A stretch of DNA of 51,433 nt from Eubacteriaceae bacterium (GTDB lineage: Bacteria > Bacillota > Clostridia > Lachnospirales > Lachnospiraceae). Shown here one piece after another: positions 16,772-25,635 of this stretch (position 1 is its first letter; every line of letters begins with the position of its first letter). Under the pieces are notes generated by a model. It was not told the DNA's origin, did no database searches, and worked only from the letters and a program-made list of their open reading frames with translations. The DNA lies in the NCBI GenBank assembly GCA_910575665.1, contig CAJTFB010000030.1, forward strand, positions 1 to 51,433, written 5' to 3'. A program made the position numbers and the translations under genes.

Positions 16772-18079
16772 ATGGGTAAAAAATTAGATAAGGAAAGAAA
16801 TCTTAAATTTGAAACATTGCAGCTGCATGCGGGACAGGAGAGTCCAGACCCGGCTACTGACGCCAGGGCGGTTCCGATCTACGCCACCTCATCTTATGTG
16901 TTCCACGACTGTGAACACGCGGTGGCTCGGTTTAATCTCAGTGATGCGGGAAATATATATGGACGGCTGACAAATCCTACTCAGGAAGTGTTTGAGCAGA
17001 GGATTGCGGCATTGGAGGGCGGCGTGGCGGCTCTGGCAGTGGCGTCCGGCGCGGCGGCGATCTCCTATACGATTCAGAATCTTGCCCAGGCAGGAGACCA
17101 TATTGTAGCCGCAAAAAATATTTATGGAGGGACCTATAACCTGCTGGCCCATACGCTTCCGGATTATGGGATCACCGCTGATTTTGTAAATCCCTTTGAC
17201 GAAGACGAAGTGAGGGGGGCGATCCGGGAAAACACCAAGGCGGTGTATATCGAGACACTGGGCAACCCGAATTCGGATGTGGTGGATATTCAGAAACTGG
17301 CGGGCATAGCCCATGAAAATAAAATACCTCTTGTGATCGACAACACATTTGCCACACCGTATCTGGTGCGTCCCATCGAGCACGGGGCAGATATCGTAGT
17401 GCACTCGGCTACCAAATTTATTGGCGGTCACGGCACTGCCATCGGCGGCGTGATCGTGGACAGCGGCAGATTTGACTGGGAGGCAAGCGGCAAATTTGCA
17501 TCTTTGACAGAGCCGAATCCGAGTTATCATGGTATCAGTTTTACGAAAGCCGTGGGAGCGGCGGCATTTGTTACAAAGATCCGTGCCATTCTGCTGAGAG
17601 ACACCGGAGCCACCCTGTCTCCGTTCCATGCCTTTCTGTTTTTGCAGGGATTGGAAACGCTGTCTCTGAGGGTGGAGCGCCATGTGGAAAATGCCTTGAA
17701 GGTCGTTCAGTATCTGGCGGATCACCCCCAGGTGGAAAAGGTAAATCATCCGTCGGTTTCAGCAGATCCAGAACAGGCAGCTCTTTATAACAAATATTTC
17801 CCCAATGGCGGAGGTTCGATCTTTACTTTTGAGATAAAAGGGGATGCTGGGAAGGCAAAAGAATTTATCGACAATCTGCAATTGTTTTCCCTGCTTGCCA
17901 ATGTGGCGGATGTAAAATCCCTGGTGATCCATCCGGCGTCCACCACCCACTCACAGCTGACAGAGGAAGAGCTGCTGGAGCAGGGAATCAAACCAAATAC
18001 CATCCGTTTGTCCATCGGAACAGAAAATATAGAGGATATCATCGAGGATCTGCAGGAAGCATTTGAGGCGGTAAAATAG
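16772..18079 (+). CDS. metY: O-acetylhomoserine sulfhydrylase (MetY-type)
   Basis: This PLP enzyme of the Cys/Met metabolism family makes homocysteine from O-acetylhomoserine and sulfide in the cytosol. Diagnostic parts are [11 protein letters not shown] at the N-terminus, [56 protein letters not shown], and [11 protein letters not shown], which contains the PLP lysine. The C-terminal [12 protein letters not shown] and [13 protein letters not shown] segments are also typical. The start is ATG 16772, after GGGAG with seven bases of spacing; the GTG at 16751 lies upstream of that ribosome site. The length of 435 residues is normal. The neighbouring LysR gene is a likely regulator. Confidence 0.93.
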   Translation: MGKKLDKERNLKFETLQLHAGQESPDPATDARAVPIYATSSYVFHDCEHAVARFNLSDAGNIYGRLTNPTQEVFEQRIAALEGGVAALAVASGAAAISYTIQNLAQAGDHIVAAKNIYGGTYNLLAHTLPDYGITADFVNPFDEDEVRGAIRENTKAVYIETLGNPNSDVVDIQKLAGIAHENKIPLVIDNTFATPYLVRPIEHGADIVVHSATKFIGGHGTAIGGVIVDSGRFDWEASGKFASLTEPNPSYHGISFTKAVGAAAFVTKIRAILLRDTGATLSPFHAFLFLQGLETLSLRVERHVENALKVVQYLADHPQVEKVNHPSVSADPEQAALYNKYFPNGGGSIFTFEIKGDAGKAKEFIDNLQLFSLLANVADVKSLVIHPASTTHSQLTEEELLEQGIKPNTIRLSIGTENIEDIIEDLQEAFEAVK

Positions 18080-18092
18080 GCGGAGGAGAGAC

Positions 18093-18779
18093 ATGTCAGA
18101 ACAATTTTCCAGGACCGGGCTTCTTTTAGGGGAGGCTGCGTTACTGAAACTTTCCGAGAGCCGGGTGGCAGTGTTTGGAGTGGGAGGAGTCGGCGGCTAT
18201 GTGGTGGAGGCGCTGGCGAGAAGCGGGGTGGGAGCCCTTGATCTGGTCGATCATGACAGAGTCAGCCTGTCGAATATCAACCGGCAGATTATAGCCTTGC
18301 ATTCTACAGTTGGTGAATACAAGGTAGATGTGATGAAGGACCGTATCGCGGATATCAATCCGGCGTGCCATGTCCTGGCCCGCAGATGTTTCTTTCTGCC
18401 GGAGACCAGGGATGAGTTTGATTTTTCAGATTATGATTATGTGGTGGATGCGGTGGATACGGTGACTGCTAAGATTCAGCTTGTACTGCAGGCGAAGGAG
18501 GCAGGGGTTCCGGTGATCAGCAGCATGGGCGCCGGCAACAAACTGAATCCGGCGGAATTTGAGGTGGCAGACCTTTACCGTACTTCTGTATGCCCTCTGG
18601 CGAGAGTGATGCGGCGGGAGCTGAAAAAGCGGGGAGTGGAGAAGCTGAAGGTGGTTTACTCCAAAGAGGAGCCAAAAGACTGCGGCGGGCAGAGAGTGCC
18701 TGGATCCACGGCATTTGTGCCATCGGTGGCGGGCCTGATCATCGCCTCCGAGGTGGTGAAGGATCTGGTGTACTGCTAA
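18093..18779 (+). CDS. tcdA: tRNA threonylcarbamoyladenosine dehydratase (TcdA family)
   Basis: This E1/ThiF-like enzyme cyclises t6A37 of tRNA to ct6A using ATP. Visible are the nucleotide-binding GVGGVGGYVVEALARSGVG, the following VDHDRVSLSNINRQIIAL (E1-type Arg/Asp residues), DAVDTVTAKIQLV, and a C-terminal YSKEEPKDC...GSTAFVPSVAG segment typical of TcdA/YgdL. The 228-residue length suits the bacterial form lacking the extra C-terminal membrane helix. RBS: GGAGGAG before ATG 18093. It follows metY by 13 bases and is probably cotranscribed. A strong hairpin follows. Confidence 0.9.
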   Translation: MSEQFSRTGLLLGEAALLKLSESRVAVFGVGGVGGYVVEALARSGVGALDLVDHDRVSLSNINRQIIALHSTVGEYKVDVMKDRIADINPACHVLARRCFFLPETRDEFDFSDYDYVVDAVDTVTAKIQLVLQAKEAGVPVISSMGAGNKLNPAEFEVADLYRTSVCPLARVMRRELKKRGVEKLKVVYSKEEPKDCGGQRVPGSTAFVPSVAGLIIASEVVKDLVYC

Positions 18780-18807
18780 GAGACAGCGGTCATCTTTTTT
18801 AATAAAA

Positions 18808-18846
18808 CAGGGAGAGTGTGACTCATTTCGAGTCACACTCTCCCTG
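18808..18846. terminator. Bidirectional terminator, 17-bp stem
   Basis: A perfect 17-bp stem with an ATTTC loop lies between the convergent tcdA gene and the minus-strand surface-protein gene. The T tract is better on the minus-strand side, where CTG is followed by TTTTATT. Confidence 0.85.
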
Positions 18847-18902
18847 GTTTAGAACTCTTATTTTCAACAGCCCATGAACGCCAGAAAATATTTGACTGAA
18901 TA

Positions 18903-21900
18903 TCAAGAGGCTGCTGAAGCTGAAATACATTTCACTTTAAACTCATAAAAGTCATCTTCGGTCACATAAACTTTGATGGTATCAATGTCGCCTGCCTTGG
19001 TGTTTGCAGCAGCTTCAATTGCAAAGCTGCCCGACGTTGTTGGAAATGTCAAAGTGCCATCTATGTTGAAGAGACCCTTGGATGAAATTACTGTAAAGAG
19101 AGGAGTCTTATCATATGTATCACCGTACTGATCCTCTGCGACGAGCTTAAAGGTAGTTGGCCCTGAAATTTCTGCTGTTTTGTTATCAAGGTAATTAACA
19201 ATAGGATTATCCTTATCTTTAATAATCTGATATTCTCCTTGTGGAATAGCAGGTTTATTGCTGACTTTTATGCTCCGCACCTTCGCTGATAGTGTTTTTT
19301 CTCCTGAAACATATGTTAGGGAGACCGTTGCAACATCATCGATTGGGCTCGTTGAACCAGAGGAGGATTTGAAGGTGAAGATGTTTTTATTAGAATCTAC
19401 TGTTGCTTGCACCGTGTTTGGAGCTGTTACCTTCCATATTAAGTTATTGGCAGCGAAGACTGGGTTACTGTCAAAATTTTTCCATGCTACTTTTATGTCT
19501 TCTCCCTGATAGCGTGTATACATTTCGCAGTCAAAAGTTAACTTGGTGCCAGAATCTGTAAGGTTTACATAATGGCTGTCCAGAGAGATTTCCTGACTTG
19601 TAGTTGGTTTGGCAGTCGGTGATATAGGTGTCTTAACGGCCGTATCAGAAATCTCTATCTTCTCGAGAAGGTTATCTGCTGAGTCTACCAGCAGTTTATA
19701 ACTTCCCCCCACGGGTGGCTTATTATCATCATACCCAGGATCAGAGTCATCAGGTCCCAGATAAGCCAGAATTGTATATTCTTTGTTAGTGTTTTGGAGT
19801 TTGGAACTAATTGTTATGTCAATGTTTGCTGGCAGTCTAGTGTTGGGAGATATTGGACTTGGCGTAGAGAAATCAAGATCCGTTGTTTCAATCTTTTGGT
19901 TATTTTTATCCCGCACTTCAAAATATATCTTCTGATCCGATGGTACAGTTTGTACTTCCGCCCCGTACTGGTCAAAAAGTTTTACTGTATTTGAAACTTT
20001 TGCCCCTGGTAGTGCCGCCTGGACATGGCTGCCCAACTCGATTCTGCTGGCTCTTGCTGCTGAATTTACTGGAACCTGGTATGATTTTGCCATAAAGTCA
20101 TCTCTATTGCTCGTAAAGTTTATGTTTAATATTTCGCCCGAACTTGGAGCAGTGGTTGATCCTGTTGTAGCCCAACTCAAACCGATGGCGCCGATTTTGT
20201 CAGTATCCTCAGGCGTAGGTACTATAGGCGATTTTTCACCAACATTTTTGTACCATTCCGCATTAAGTTTAAAGTCGGATGCATTTTTACCATTGACAGT
20301 AATTTTCAAGTTTGCAGCAGAGACATCCCCGCTTGTAAGCACATCATACTTATTTCCGTATTGGTCATATGCCTGCACTGGGATATAAAGAATAGCTGTT
20401 GAATCCAGTATCAGTCCGTCGTCTATCGACATTGTCCCAAAACGGATTTCTTTGATGTGGGCTTTTTCTACAACCGTCACATTTATCTTTGCGTTTACAG
20501 AGGGGTCTGTTGGCAGCGACAGAGTGACTTCTGATGTTCCTTGATTTAGTGTATCAAGCGTGAGCGTACCGGCAGCATCTCCAGTTCCTGTCGTTGCTGA
20601 TCTTATAACAGATGGATCTGAAATTTTGCATTCTGGCTGTGCTGCTATCCGTTTCGTGATGTCTTCGCCATAGCGGTTTCGGATCTGGTAGGTGGTGGTG
20701 GCGGTCTTTTCAGCTGTGACAGCGTTTGCTTCGAAGTCATCAATCTCGATTTTTGAAGCGGAGAGGGACGGTGTGGATGTATAGGTGATCTCTTCTGACT
20801 CGATTCCGTCGCTGCAGACAACAAAACGAATTGGTGCATCACTGCCGTCAGTCGCCGCCGTTATGTTGATATAAATTCCGTCGCTTTCTTGAACAAAGAC
20901 AAGTTCCTTAAGGCGCTCGGCGCCTTCTGTCACCCGGTACTCTAAGTCATCCTCTGTAAGTCCGGTTCCAGCAGGGGTCAGTGTGATTTTTGCTTCGCTC
21001 ATCTTTCCGTTTGTTCCATCACCGGGATCTGCTACAGTGATTTCACGGAGGTTTGTGGACTTGATTGTCACCGTGATGGGGAAGGACTCGGAGTCATCTG
21101 AAGCCAGATACGCGGTAATTGTTGTTGTGCCGCCTTTGAGCGCCCGCACAGTCACTGGCTGGCTGGATGTACTGATTCCATCAGAATCTGATCCATCTGT
21201 ATCGGAGAAGGCGAGTATGCTCCCATCCTCGATCTTATAAGTGACGTCTGACGGATCTGCTTCATATCCAAACTTATCCAGAAGTTTGGAAGAGAGGGTA
21301 AATACATTTTCTTTTTCTGTGCCGCTAAGCTGGAATACTGGTTTGTCGGCGGAGCCGCTAATATTATCCATCGTTTTGCTTGTGGCATTTAGTCCGGCAA
21401 TTTTTACTGCCTTTCCTATGTCCGATGCGTCCACAAGTGTAATTGTCATAGTTTCCTCAATGACTTTTTTATCCGATACAGAATAGGTTAAAGCAATTTT
21501 GATTTTTCTCCCCTCTGTAAAGGCGCTGGCAGAACCAGAAACCCTGACATATCCTTCCTGCTGATTTACCTGAGCCTTAAAAGGCATACCGTTTTCTGTC
21601 TGGGCAGATGCGGTAAATGTGCCTTTTGAAATAACATCCAGGCTGCCGTATTCTTCCCCATACTGGTCGACAACAGAAAAATAAACATTGAAGGAAGATT
21701 GTCCTGCCGGCACCTGCTCTGTCTTGCACAAGAACCCTTTTGGATCACTTGTTTCTCTTTCTACAGATATGCGGCTGTTTTCTTCCATTTTGTTGCCGGC
21801 GGGATCCTCCAGTCCATTGACCGTGAGCTCGTAGATGCCTGCACTCAGTGCATTCCGGCAGGTTATGACCAGGCTTGTTCCATTTGCTGACAGTGTCTGG

Positions 21901-22931
21901 GAGGCACACTCTACTCTTGTGTTATCTTTAGTTTTTACGGTTACAGATGGCGTCCCTGTTACCGGTTCGCTGAAAGCGACAAAAAATGTTCTGCCATCAC
22001 TTAACTCTGCGCTCTCAATAAATGGCTTTTTGGTATCTACCGTGACAGTACATGGCTGTGAAGTTACATGATTCACTGTCGCTGTGATATGGGCGGTGCC
22101 ATCTCCGGCCGCTGTTACGATTCCATCCTTTACGGCAGCAACATTTTCATTATCTGAGGTCCAGGTAATAGTCTGGTTATCCAATGAATTACCGTTCTTG
22201 TCTTTTGCCGTTGCTGTCAGGACAATGGTATTTCTATCCTGTTCCATGCTGAGCAGTGCTTCCGCGGCACTCAAATCGACTTCTGTTACAGTAGAGTCAT
22301 CGGGGATATCTGGTGTAGAAGTCGGTTCCTGTGACTTATCTGGATCTGCTGTCTCGCCGGGCCCCGGAGTTCTGTCTGGATCTGGTGTATCCGCCGGTTC
22401 TGGTGTGTCAGCAGGATCTTCGGTGACCACCGGCTGAGAAGGGGGCGCTGGCATTGTTGTGTAAATAATTAGTGGTGTCTGAGCCGGCTCCGTATTGACT
22501 GGCGGTGTTTTTGCAGGGGCAGCTTCCTTGGAAGTTACCTTGCAGGTGAGTTTTGCCGTCCTTATCGACCATTTTCCCATGGGAACGTATTTGACAGTAG
22601 CCGTGATGGTAGCTGTCCCTTTCTTTTTGGCAGTCAGTCTAACAGAAGTGTCTTTTTTTCTGCTAAGAGCAACCACGCTTTTTTTACTCGTCTTCCACGT
22701 GGTTTTCACAAGGGTTTTTACCTTGTTTTTTTTCAGTTTTAAGGTATAATTTTTGCTGCCTGACTTATTCCAGTACAATGTCTTTTTTTTCACACTAAGT
22801 GTGGGTTTCTTTTTGCCTGCCGCCTCAGAAGAGGGTGCCTGGGCAAGTGAGGACAATGCTAGAGCGGCGGCCATGGCACAGGCTATGCCGCGTCTGAATG
22901 TCCCTGTTGTTTTTTGAATCCGTTTACGCAT
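18903..22931 (-). CDS. Large secreted Ig-like/DQYG-repeat surface protein, probably phase-variable
   Basis: The 1342-residue product has a signal peptide (about 1-38, ending SSEAAG) and a lysine-rich Ig-like module (KKKPTLSVKKK ... LTCKVT). A Pro/Asp-rich linker follows (TPEPADTPDPD), then a Big_2-type domain (VTEVDLSAAEALLS ... CTVTV) and a Big_5-like domain (FFVAFSEPVTG ... GLEDPAGN). After these come about seven beta-sandwich repeats, many opening with a DQYG-like motif (VDQYGEEYG, YDQYGNKYD, FDQYGAEVQ, EDQYGDTYD). No LPxTG, SLH or membrane anchor is seen at the C-terminus. This looks like an adhesin or S-layer-like protein. RBS AAGGAGG precedes ATG. Upstream lies an inverted-repeat-flanked segment and then a tyrosine recombinase, suggesting ON/OFF control by promoter inversion. 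Confidence 0.8.
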   Translation of the reverse strand: MRKRIQKTTGTFRRGIACAMAAALALSSLAQAPSSEAAGKKKPTLSVKKKTLYWNKSGSKNYTLKLKKNKVKTLVKTTWKTSKKSVVALSRKKDTSVRLTAKKKGTATITATVKYVPMGKWSIRTAKLTCKVTSKEAAPAKTPPVNTEPAQTPLIIYTTMPAPPSQPVVTEDPADTPEPADTPDPDRTPGPGETADPDKSQEPTSTPDIPDDSTVTEVDLSAAEALLSMEQDRNTIVLTATAKDKNGNSLDNQTITWTSDNENVAAVKDGIVTAAGDGTAHITATVNHVTSQPCTVTVDTKKPFIESAELSDGRTFFVAFSEPVTGTPSVTVKTKDNTRVECASQTLSANGTSLVITCRNALSAGIYELTVNGLEDPAGNKMEENSRISVERETSDPKGFLCKTEQVPAGQSSFNVYFSVVDQYGEEYGSLDVISKGTFTASAQTENGMPFKAQVNQQEGYVRVSGSASAFTEGRKIKIALTYSVSDKKVIEETMTITLVDASDIGKAVKIAGLNATSKTMDNISGSADKPVFQLSGTEKENVFTLSSKLLDKFGYEADPSDVTYKIEDGSILAFSDTDGSDSDGISTSSQPVTVRALKGGTTTITAYLASDDSESFPITVTIKSTNLREITVADPGDGTNGKMSEAKITLTPAGTGLTEDDLEYRVTEGAERLKELVFVQESDGIYINITAATDGSDAPIRFVVCSDGIESEEITYTSTPSLSASKIEIDDFEANAVTAEKTATTTYQIRNRYGEDITKRIAAQPECKISDPSVIRSATTGTGDAAGTLTLDTLNQGTSEVTLSLPTDPSVNAKINVTVVEKAHIKEIRFGTMSIDDGLILDSTAILYIPVQAYDQYGNKYDVLTSGDVSAANLKITVNGKNASDFKLNAEWYKNVGEKSPIVPTPEDTDKIGAIGLSWATTGSTTAPSSGEILNINFTSNRDDFMAKSYQVPVNSAARASRIELGSHVQAALPGAKVSNTVKLFDQYGAEVQTVPSDQKIYFEVRDKNNQKIETTDLDFSTPSPISPNTRLPANIDITISSKLQNTNKEYTILAYLGPDDSDPGYDDNKPPVGGSYKLLVDSADNLLEKIEISDTAVKTPISPTAKPTTSQEISLDSHYVNLTDSGTKLTFDCEMYTRYQGEDIKVAWKNFDSNPVFAANNLIWKVTAPNTVQATVDSNKNIFTFKSSSGSTSPIDDVATVSLTYVSGEKTLSAKVRSIKVSNKPAIPQGEYQIIKDKDNPIVNYLDNKTAEISGPTTFKLVAEDQYGDTYDKTPLFTVISSKGLFNIDGTLTFPTTSGSFAIEAAANTKAGDIDTIKVYVTEDDFYEFKVKCISASAAS

Positions 22932-22983
22932 CTTTTTCCTCCTTATAATTTTTTACTGAAATAAAATTTATATCAGTTGTGTG

Positions 22984-23182
22984 ACTATTCTACTACATTA
23001 GAAAGAGGATTCATGGGATATATGGCAGCAGGTTTAGAGAATCAAGAATCATATTAGCATCAATAGAGCTAAACTATGTATAAATTAAATTTATAAGTAT
23101 TTAAGTGTATATCTGGTCAATGAAATTTGACGGATATACTCTTTTTTTAGTTGCATTTTTCTTACTAATGTAGTAGAATAGT
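22984..23182. repeat. Invertible promoter element: inverted repeats flanking a ~155-bp segment
   Basis: ACTATTCTACTACATTAG (22984-23001) recurs as its exact reverse complement CTAATGTAGTAGAATAGT (23165-23182). Counting inward, the match extends to 22 bp per arm (22984-23005 and 23161-23182) with one mismatch. The arms enclose AT-rich, non-coding DNA. The left arm ends about 50 bases from the start of the large surface protein, and a tyrosine recombinase gene begins about 60 bases beyond the right arm. Size, arm length, position and neighbours all match recombinase-controlled phase-variable promoters of gut Firmicutes. The arms are too far apart for an intrinsic terminator. Confidence 0.75.
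23090..23120 (-). promoter_or_regulatory. Candidate promoter inside the invertible segment
   Basis: On the minus strand, TTGACC (23120-23115) is followed after 19 bp by TATAAA (23095-23090); TTATAA with 18-bp spacing is also possible. In the present orientation it points at the surface-protein gene; after inversion it would point into the recombinase gene as antisense. The spacing is long, so this is the weakest part of the switch model. Confidence 0.4.
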
Positions 23183-23243
23183 AAACCATTTTGTAAATCC
23201 CTGTAAAATCAAGGTTTTTCTTTCCTGAAAAATTTTTTTGCAA

Positions 23244-24338
23244 TTAAAATGCAACTGTTTTTGTCAAATTCTGTTGTCCCATTCCCAGATTTTCCAACGA
23301 AGAGATTAAAGCCATCTGCTTATTTGGAAATAGATGTGCATAGGTATTTAGAGTTGTTGATACATTTTCATGACCCACCCGTTCTGCAATCACCAGGGCA
23401 TCGAATCCCTGATCAATCAGAAGAGATACATGGGAATGACGGATATCGTGGACACGAATTTTTTTAACGCCTGTCTTTTTGCAGCCACGCCGTATCTCAT
23501 AATTTAAAAAAGCTTTACTGAATGGGAAAAATCTTTCACTCCCCGCATCATAGTCTGGACCGCTCCGATACTCCTGCAGTTCTTTACATAAAAAATCCGG
23601 AATGGGAATCCGTCTTCTGCTTTTTCTGGTCTTCGGTGAGGTAATGATATCCTTTTTCTCAAGACGCTGATAAGATTTACTGATAAAAAGCTCCTTTTTT
23701 TCAAAGTTGATATCCTGTTCAGAAAGCGCCAGCAGTTCTCCCTCTCTTATGCCTGTCCAATAGAGCACGTCAAAACAGATCAGGGAATTTCTTTTGTCCA
23801 TAATTCCTTCCCGAAAAGCTAAGAATTCCTCCAGCGTCCAGAACTGCATTCTTTCTGCCCGGCTTGCGCCAATGCTTCCCGCCTGCTCGCAGGGGTTTGA
23901 TTCCAGATTGTAATATTTGCGGGCAAAATTAATAATGGCGGACAACTGGTTGTTAATGGTCTTTAAATATGTCTTTGAATAACTGTGCTCGGATTCCAAT
24001 AGAGAATTTTGCCATTTCCTGATATCGGCGGCCTGGATTTCATTGACCGGCTTTTTTGCAAAATAAGGAAGTATCTTTGTTTCGCAGATGTTTTTCTTTG
24101 TTAAGATGGAGGAGTACTTAAGGCGCACGGACATTTCTTCTATATAAATGTAGTATAGATTCTCAAATAAGATATCCTGGCTGAATGACTTCCTCTGTAA
24201 AAAGTTTCTTTCAAATGCTTGCGCTTCCTTTTTTGTATCAAAGCCCCTTTTCCATTTTTGTTTTAACACTCCACTCCAGTCTTTGTAATAAAATTTGCAG
24301 TACCATGTTCCATTGTTTTTGTCCTTGTAAGCTGGCAT
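23244..24338 (-). CDS. Tyrosine recombinase, probable DNA invertase of the adjacent switch
   Basis: The 364-residue phage-integrase-type recombinase has an N-terminal Arm-DNA-binding domain (NGTWYCKFYYKDW ... GFDTKKEAQAFE), a core-binding domain (about 60-150) and a complete catalytic domain. Catalytic residues are Arg198 (TGIREGE), a Lys in SPKTRKSRR (about 236), His297 and Arg300 (HDIRHSH), His323 (GHENVSTT) and nucleophile Tyr333 (NTYAH). RBS AAGGAG precedes ATG. No excisionase, phage or conjugation genes are adjacent, which argues against an ordinary prophage. Its position beside the inverted repeats suggests that it inverts the promoter segment. Confidence 0.9.
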   Translation of the reverse strand: MPAYKDKNNGTWYCKFYYKDWSGVLKQKWKRGFDTKKEAQAFERNFLQRKSFSQDILFENLYYIYIEEMSVRLKYSSILTKKNICETKILPYFAKKPVNEIQAADIRKWQNSLLESEHSYSKTYLKTINNQLSAIINFARKYYNLESNPCEQAGSIGASRAERMQFWTLEEFLAFREGIMDKRNSLICFDVLYWTGIREGELLALSEQDINFEKKELFISKSYQRLEKKDIITSPKTRKSRRRIPIPDFLCKELQEYRSGPDYDAGSERFFPFSKAFLNYEIRRGCKKTGVKKIRVHDIRHSHVSLLIDQGFDALVIAERVGHENVSTTLNTYAHLFPNKQMALISSLENLGMGQQNLTKTVAF

Positions 24339-24393
24339 AATTAGATCATCTCCTTTATTTTAATAAGTATCTATTATATTTATGTATCAAAAA

Positions 24394-24407
24394 TTGTGTG
24401 GCTATTC
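24394..24407 (+). repeat. Partial copy of the inversion-site flank
   Basis: TTGTGTGGCTATTC matches TTGTGTGACTATTC at 22977-22990 (13 of 14), which overlaps the outer part of the left inversion arm. The two copies are direct repeats on either side of the recombinase gene. They could be a degenerate recombinase binding site or an old attachment site, or chance. Confidence 0.3.
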
Positions 24408-24519
24408 AATCCCTATAAATCTTTAAAAATACACCAGGGTGTGTTTGATGATTTGAATTTATTAATTTCGGTGCCGCTAAGCTGTTTAGTATGCTACTAT
24501 TTTGCTACGAATTATTTAG

Positions 24520-24654
24520 ATCTATAGATATAAAGAAAGACCATACTATGATGTTGACAAGGAGAGCTGGCTATGGTATTTTGAGGAGAAGAAAGCAGAA
24601 ATGGATAGTGGCGGTAAAGAAATGTTCTATTCATGGTTTTTTGCGAATGGATGA
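24520..24654 (+). pseudogene. 3' remnant of an unidentified gene
   Basis: This is a 44-codon open stretch without a usable upstream start. It follows a TAG at 24517-24519 and ends at TGA 24654. Its composition looks like real protein (DVDKESWLWYFEEKKAEMD, then GGKEMFYSWFFANG). It starts close to where the AT-rich recombinase upstream region ends, so it may be the tail of a gene cut when the recombinase/surface-protein cassette arrived. I do not recognise the family. The rest of 24339-24692 holds only the recombinase's 5' region. Confidence 0.35.
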
Positions 24655-24692
24655 AAATAAGAATTAAAGCTTTTCCGGGAAGGACAGGGACA

Positions 24693-25562
24693 ATGAACCA
24701 GAGAAAACAAGAAGATAACAGGGAAGAAAAATACTGCCGGGATGTGGAGCGGAGCATCATAAAAAAATACCGCAAGGAGATCTGGCGCAAGTTTACGAAA
24801 GCCATCAATGAATATGAACTGATTCAGGATGGAGATAAGATCGCCGTGTGTATCTCCGGTGGGAAAGATTCCATGCTTATGGCGAAGCTGTTTCAGGAAC
24901 TGGAGCGCCATGGGCAGAAGAATTTTGACGTGGTGTTTCTTGTGATGAACCCTGGGTATAATGACATCAATTATGAGACGATACAGAACAATGCCCGCCG
25001 TCTCCGGGTGCCGATTACGGTGTTTGAGACCAGGATCTTCGATGCGGTGGTAGAGGAAGAATCTCCCTGCTACCTCTGTGCCAGAATGCGGCGGGGATAT
25101 CTGTACAGCAAGGCCAAAGAGCTGGGGTGTAACAAGATCGCTTTGGGCCATCATTTTGATGATGTGGTGGAGACGATCCTTATGGGAATGATGTATGGCT
25201 CCCAGATCCAGACGATGATGCCGAAACTCCACAGTACCAATTTTGAGGGTATGGAACTGATCCGTCCCCTTTATCTGATCCGGGAGCAGGATATCATTCA
25301 CTGGATGCACTACAACGAGCTTCATTTTATCCGCTGTGCCTGCCGGTTTACCGAGCAGTGTGCTGCCCAGGAGGAGGAAAAGGAGAAAAGCTCCAAGCGG
25401 GCAGAGATCAAGGAACTGATCCGGCAGCTGGAACAGGTCAATCCCTCAGTGGCAAAGAATATTTTCAGGAGCGTGGAAAATGTTAATCTGGCTACGGTCA
25501 TTGCCTATAAAAAGGATGGCGTGAAACATCATTTTCTGGAAGATTATGATTCGCATCGTTGA
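24693..25562 (+). CDS. TtcA-family tRNA thiolation enzyme (PP-loop ATPase)
   Basis: This PP-loop enzyme adenylates a tRNA cytidine and inserts sulfur. The P-loop motif is VCISGGKDSMLMAKL, followed by a Cys pair in ESPCYLCARMRRGYLY and the helix LGHHFDDVVETILMGMMYG, all characteristic of TtcA/TtuA-type proteins. Cysteines in IRCACRFTEQC could help hold an iron-sulfur cluster. The start is ATG 24693, after AAGGA with about eight bases of spacing; the ATG at 24633 has no ribosome site and adds 20 atypical residues. Whether the target is C32 of tRNA, as in E. coli, cannot be read from the sequence; several Clostridia carry more than one paralogue. Confidence 0.82.
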   Translation: MNQRKQEDNREEKYCRDVERSIIKKYRKEIWRKFTKAINEYELIQDGDKIAVCISGGKDSMLMAKLFQELERHGQKNFDVVFLVMNPGYNDINYETIQNNARRLRVPITVFETRIFDAVVEEESPCYLCARMRRGYLYSKAKELGCNKIALGHHFDDVVETILMGMMYGSQIQTMMPKLHSTNFEGMELIRPLYLIREQDIIHWMHYNELHFIRCACRFTEQCAAQEEEKEKSSKRAEIKELIRQLEQVNPSVAKNIFRSVENVNLATVIAYKKDGVKHHFLEDYDSHR

Positions 25563-25635
25563 ACAAAGCCGGTAGGAACGTTCTATAGGATCATCACATA
25601 TTTTGAGAAAAAGAGAATAAATAGGTGTGATGCAT

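Noticed and set aside
18808-18846. Small RNA candidate
   Set aside because: A single perfect hairpin between convergent genes with a T tract is adequately explained as a terminator.
23149-23256. 11-bp inverted repeat AGTTGCATTTT / AAAATGCAACT across the right inversion arm
   Set aside because: One copy falls in the last codons of the recombinase gene and the arms are short. It may be chance in AT-rich DNA, so it is not called as a second switch.
23244-24338. Recombinase as a prophage or conjugative element integrase
   Set aside because: No phage, excisionase, relaxase or clear attachment-site pair is present nearby; the inverted repeats give a better explanation.
24554-24582. TTGACA-17-TATTTT promoter before the TtcA-family gene
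   Set aside because: It overlaps the coding-looking remnant at 24520-24654 and has a weak -10, so it was not listed as a promoter.
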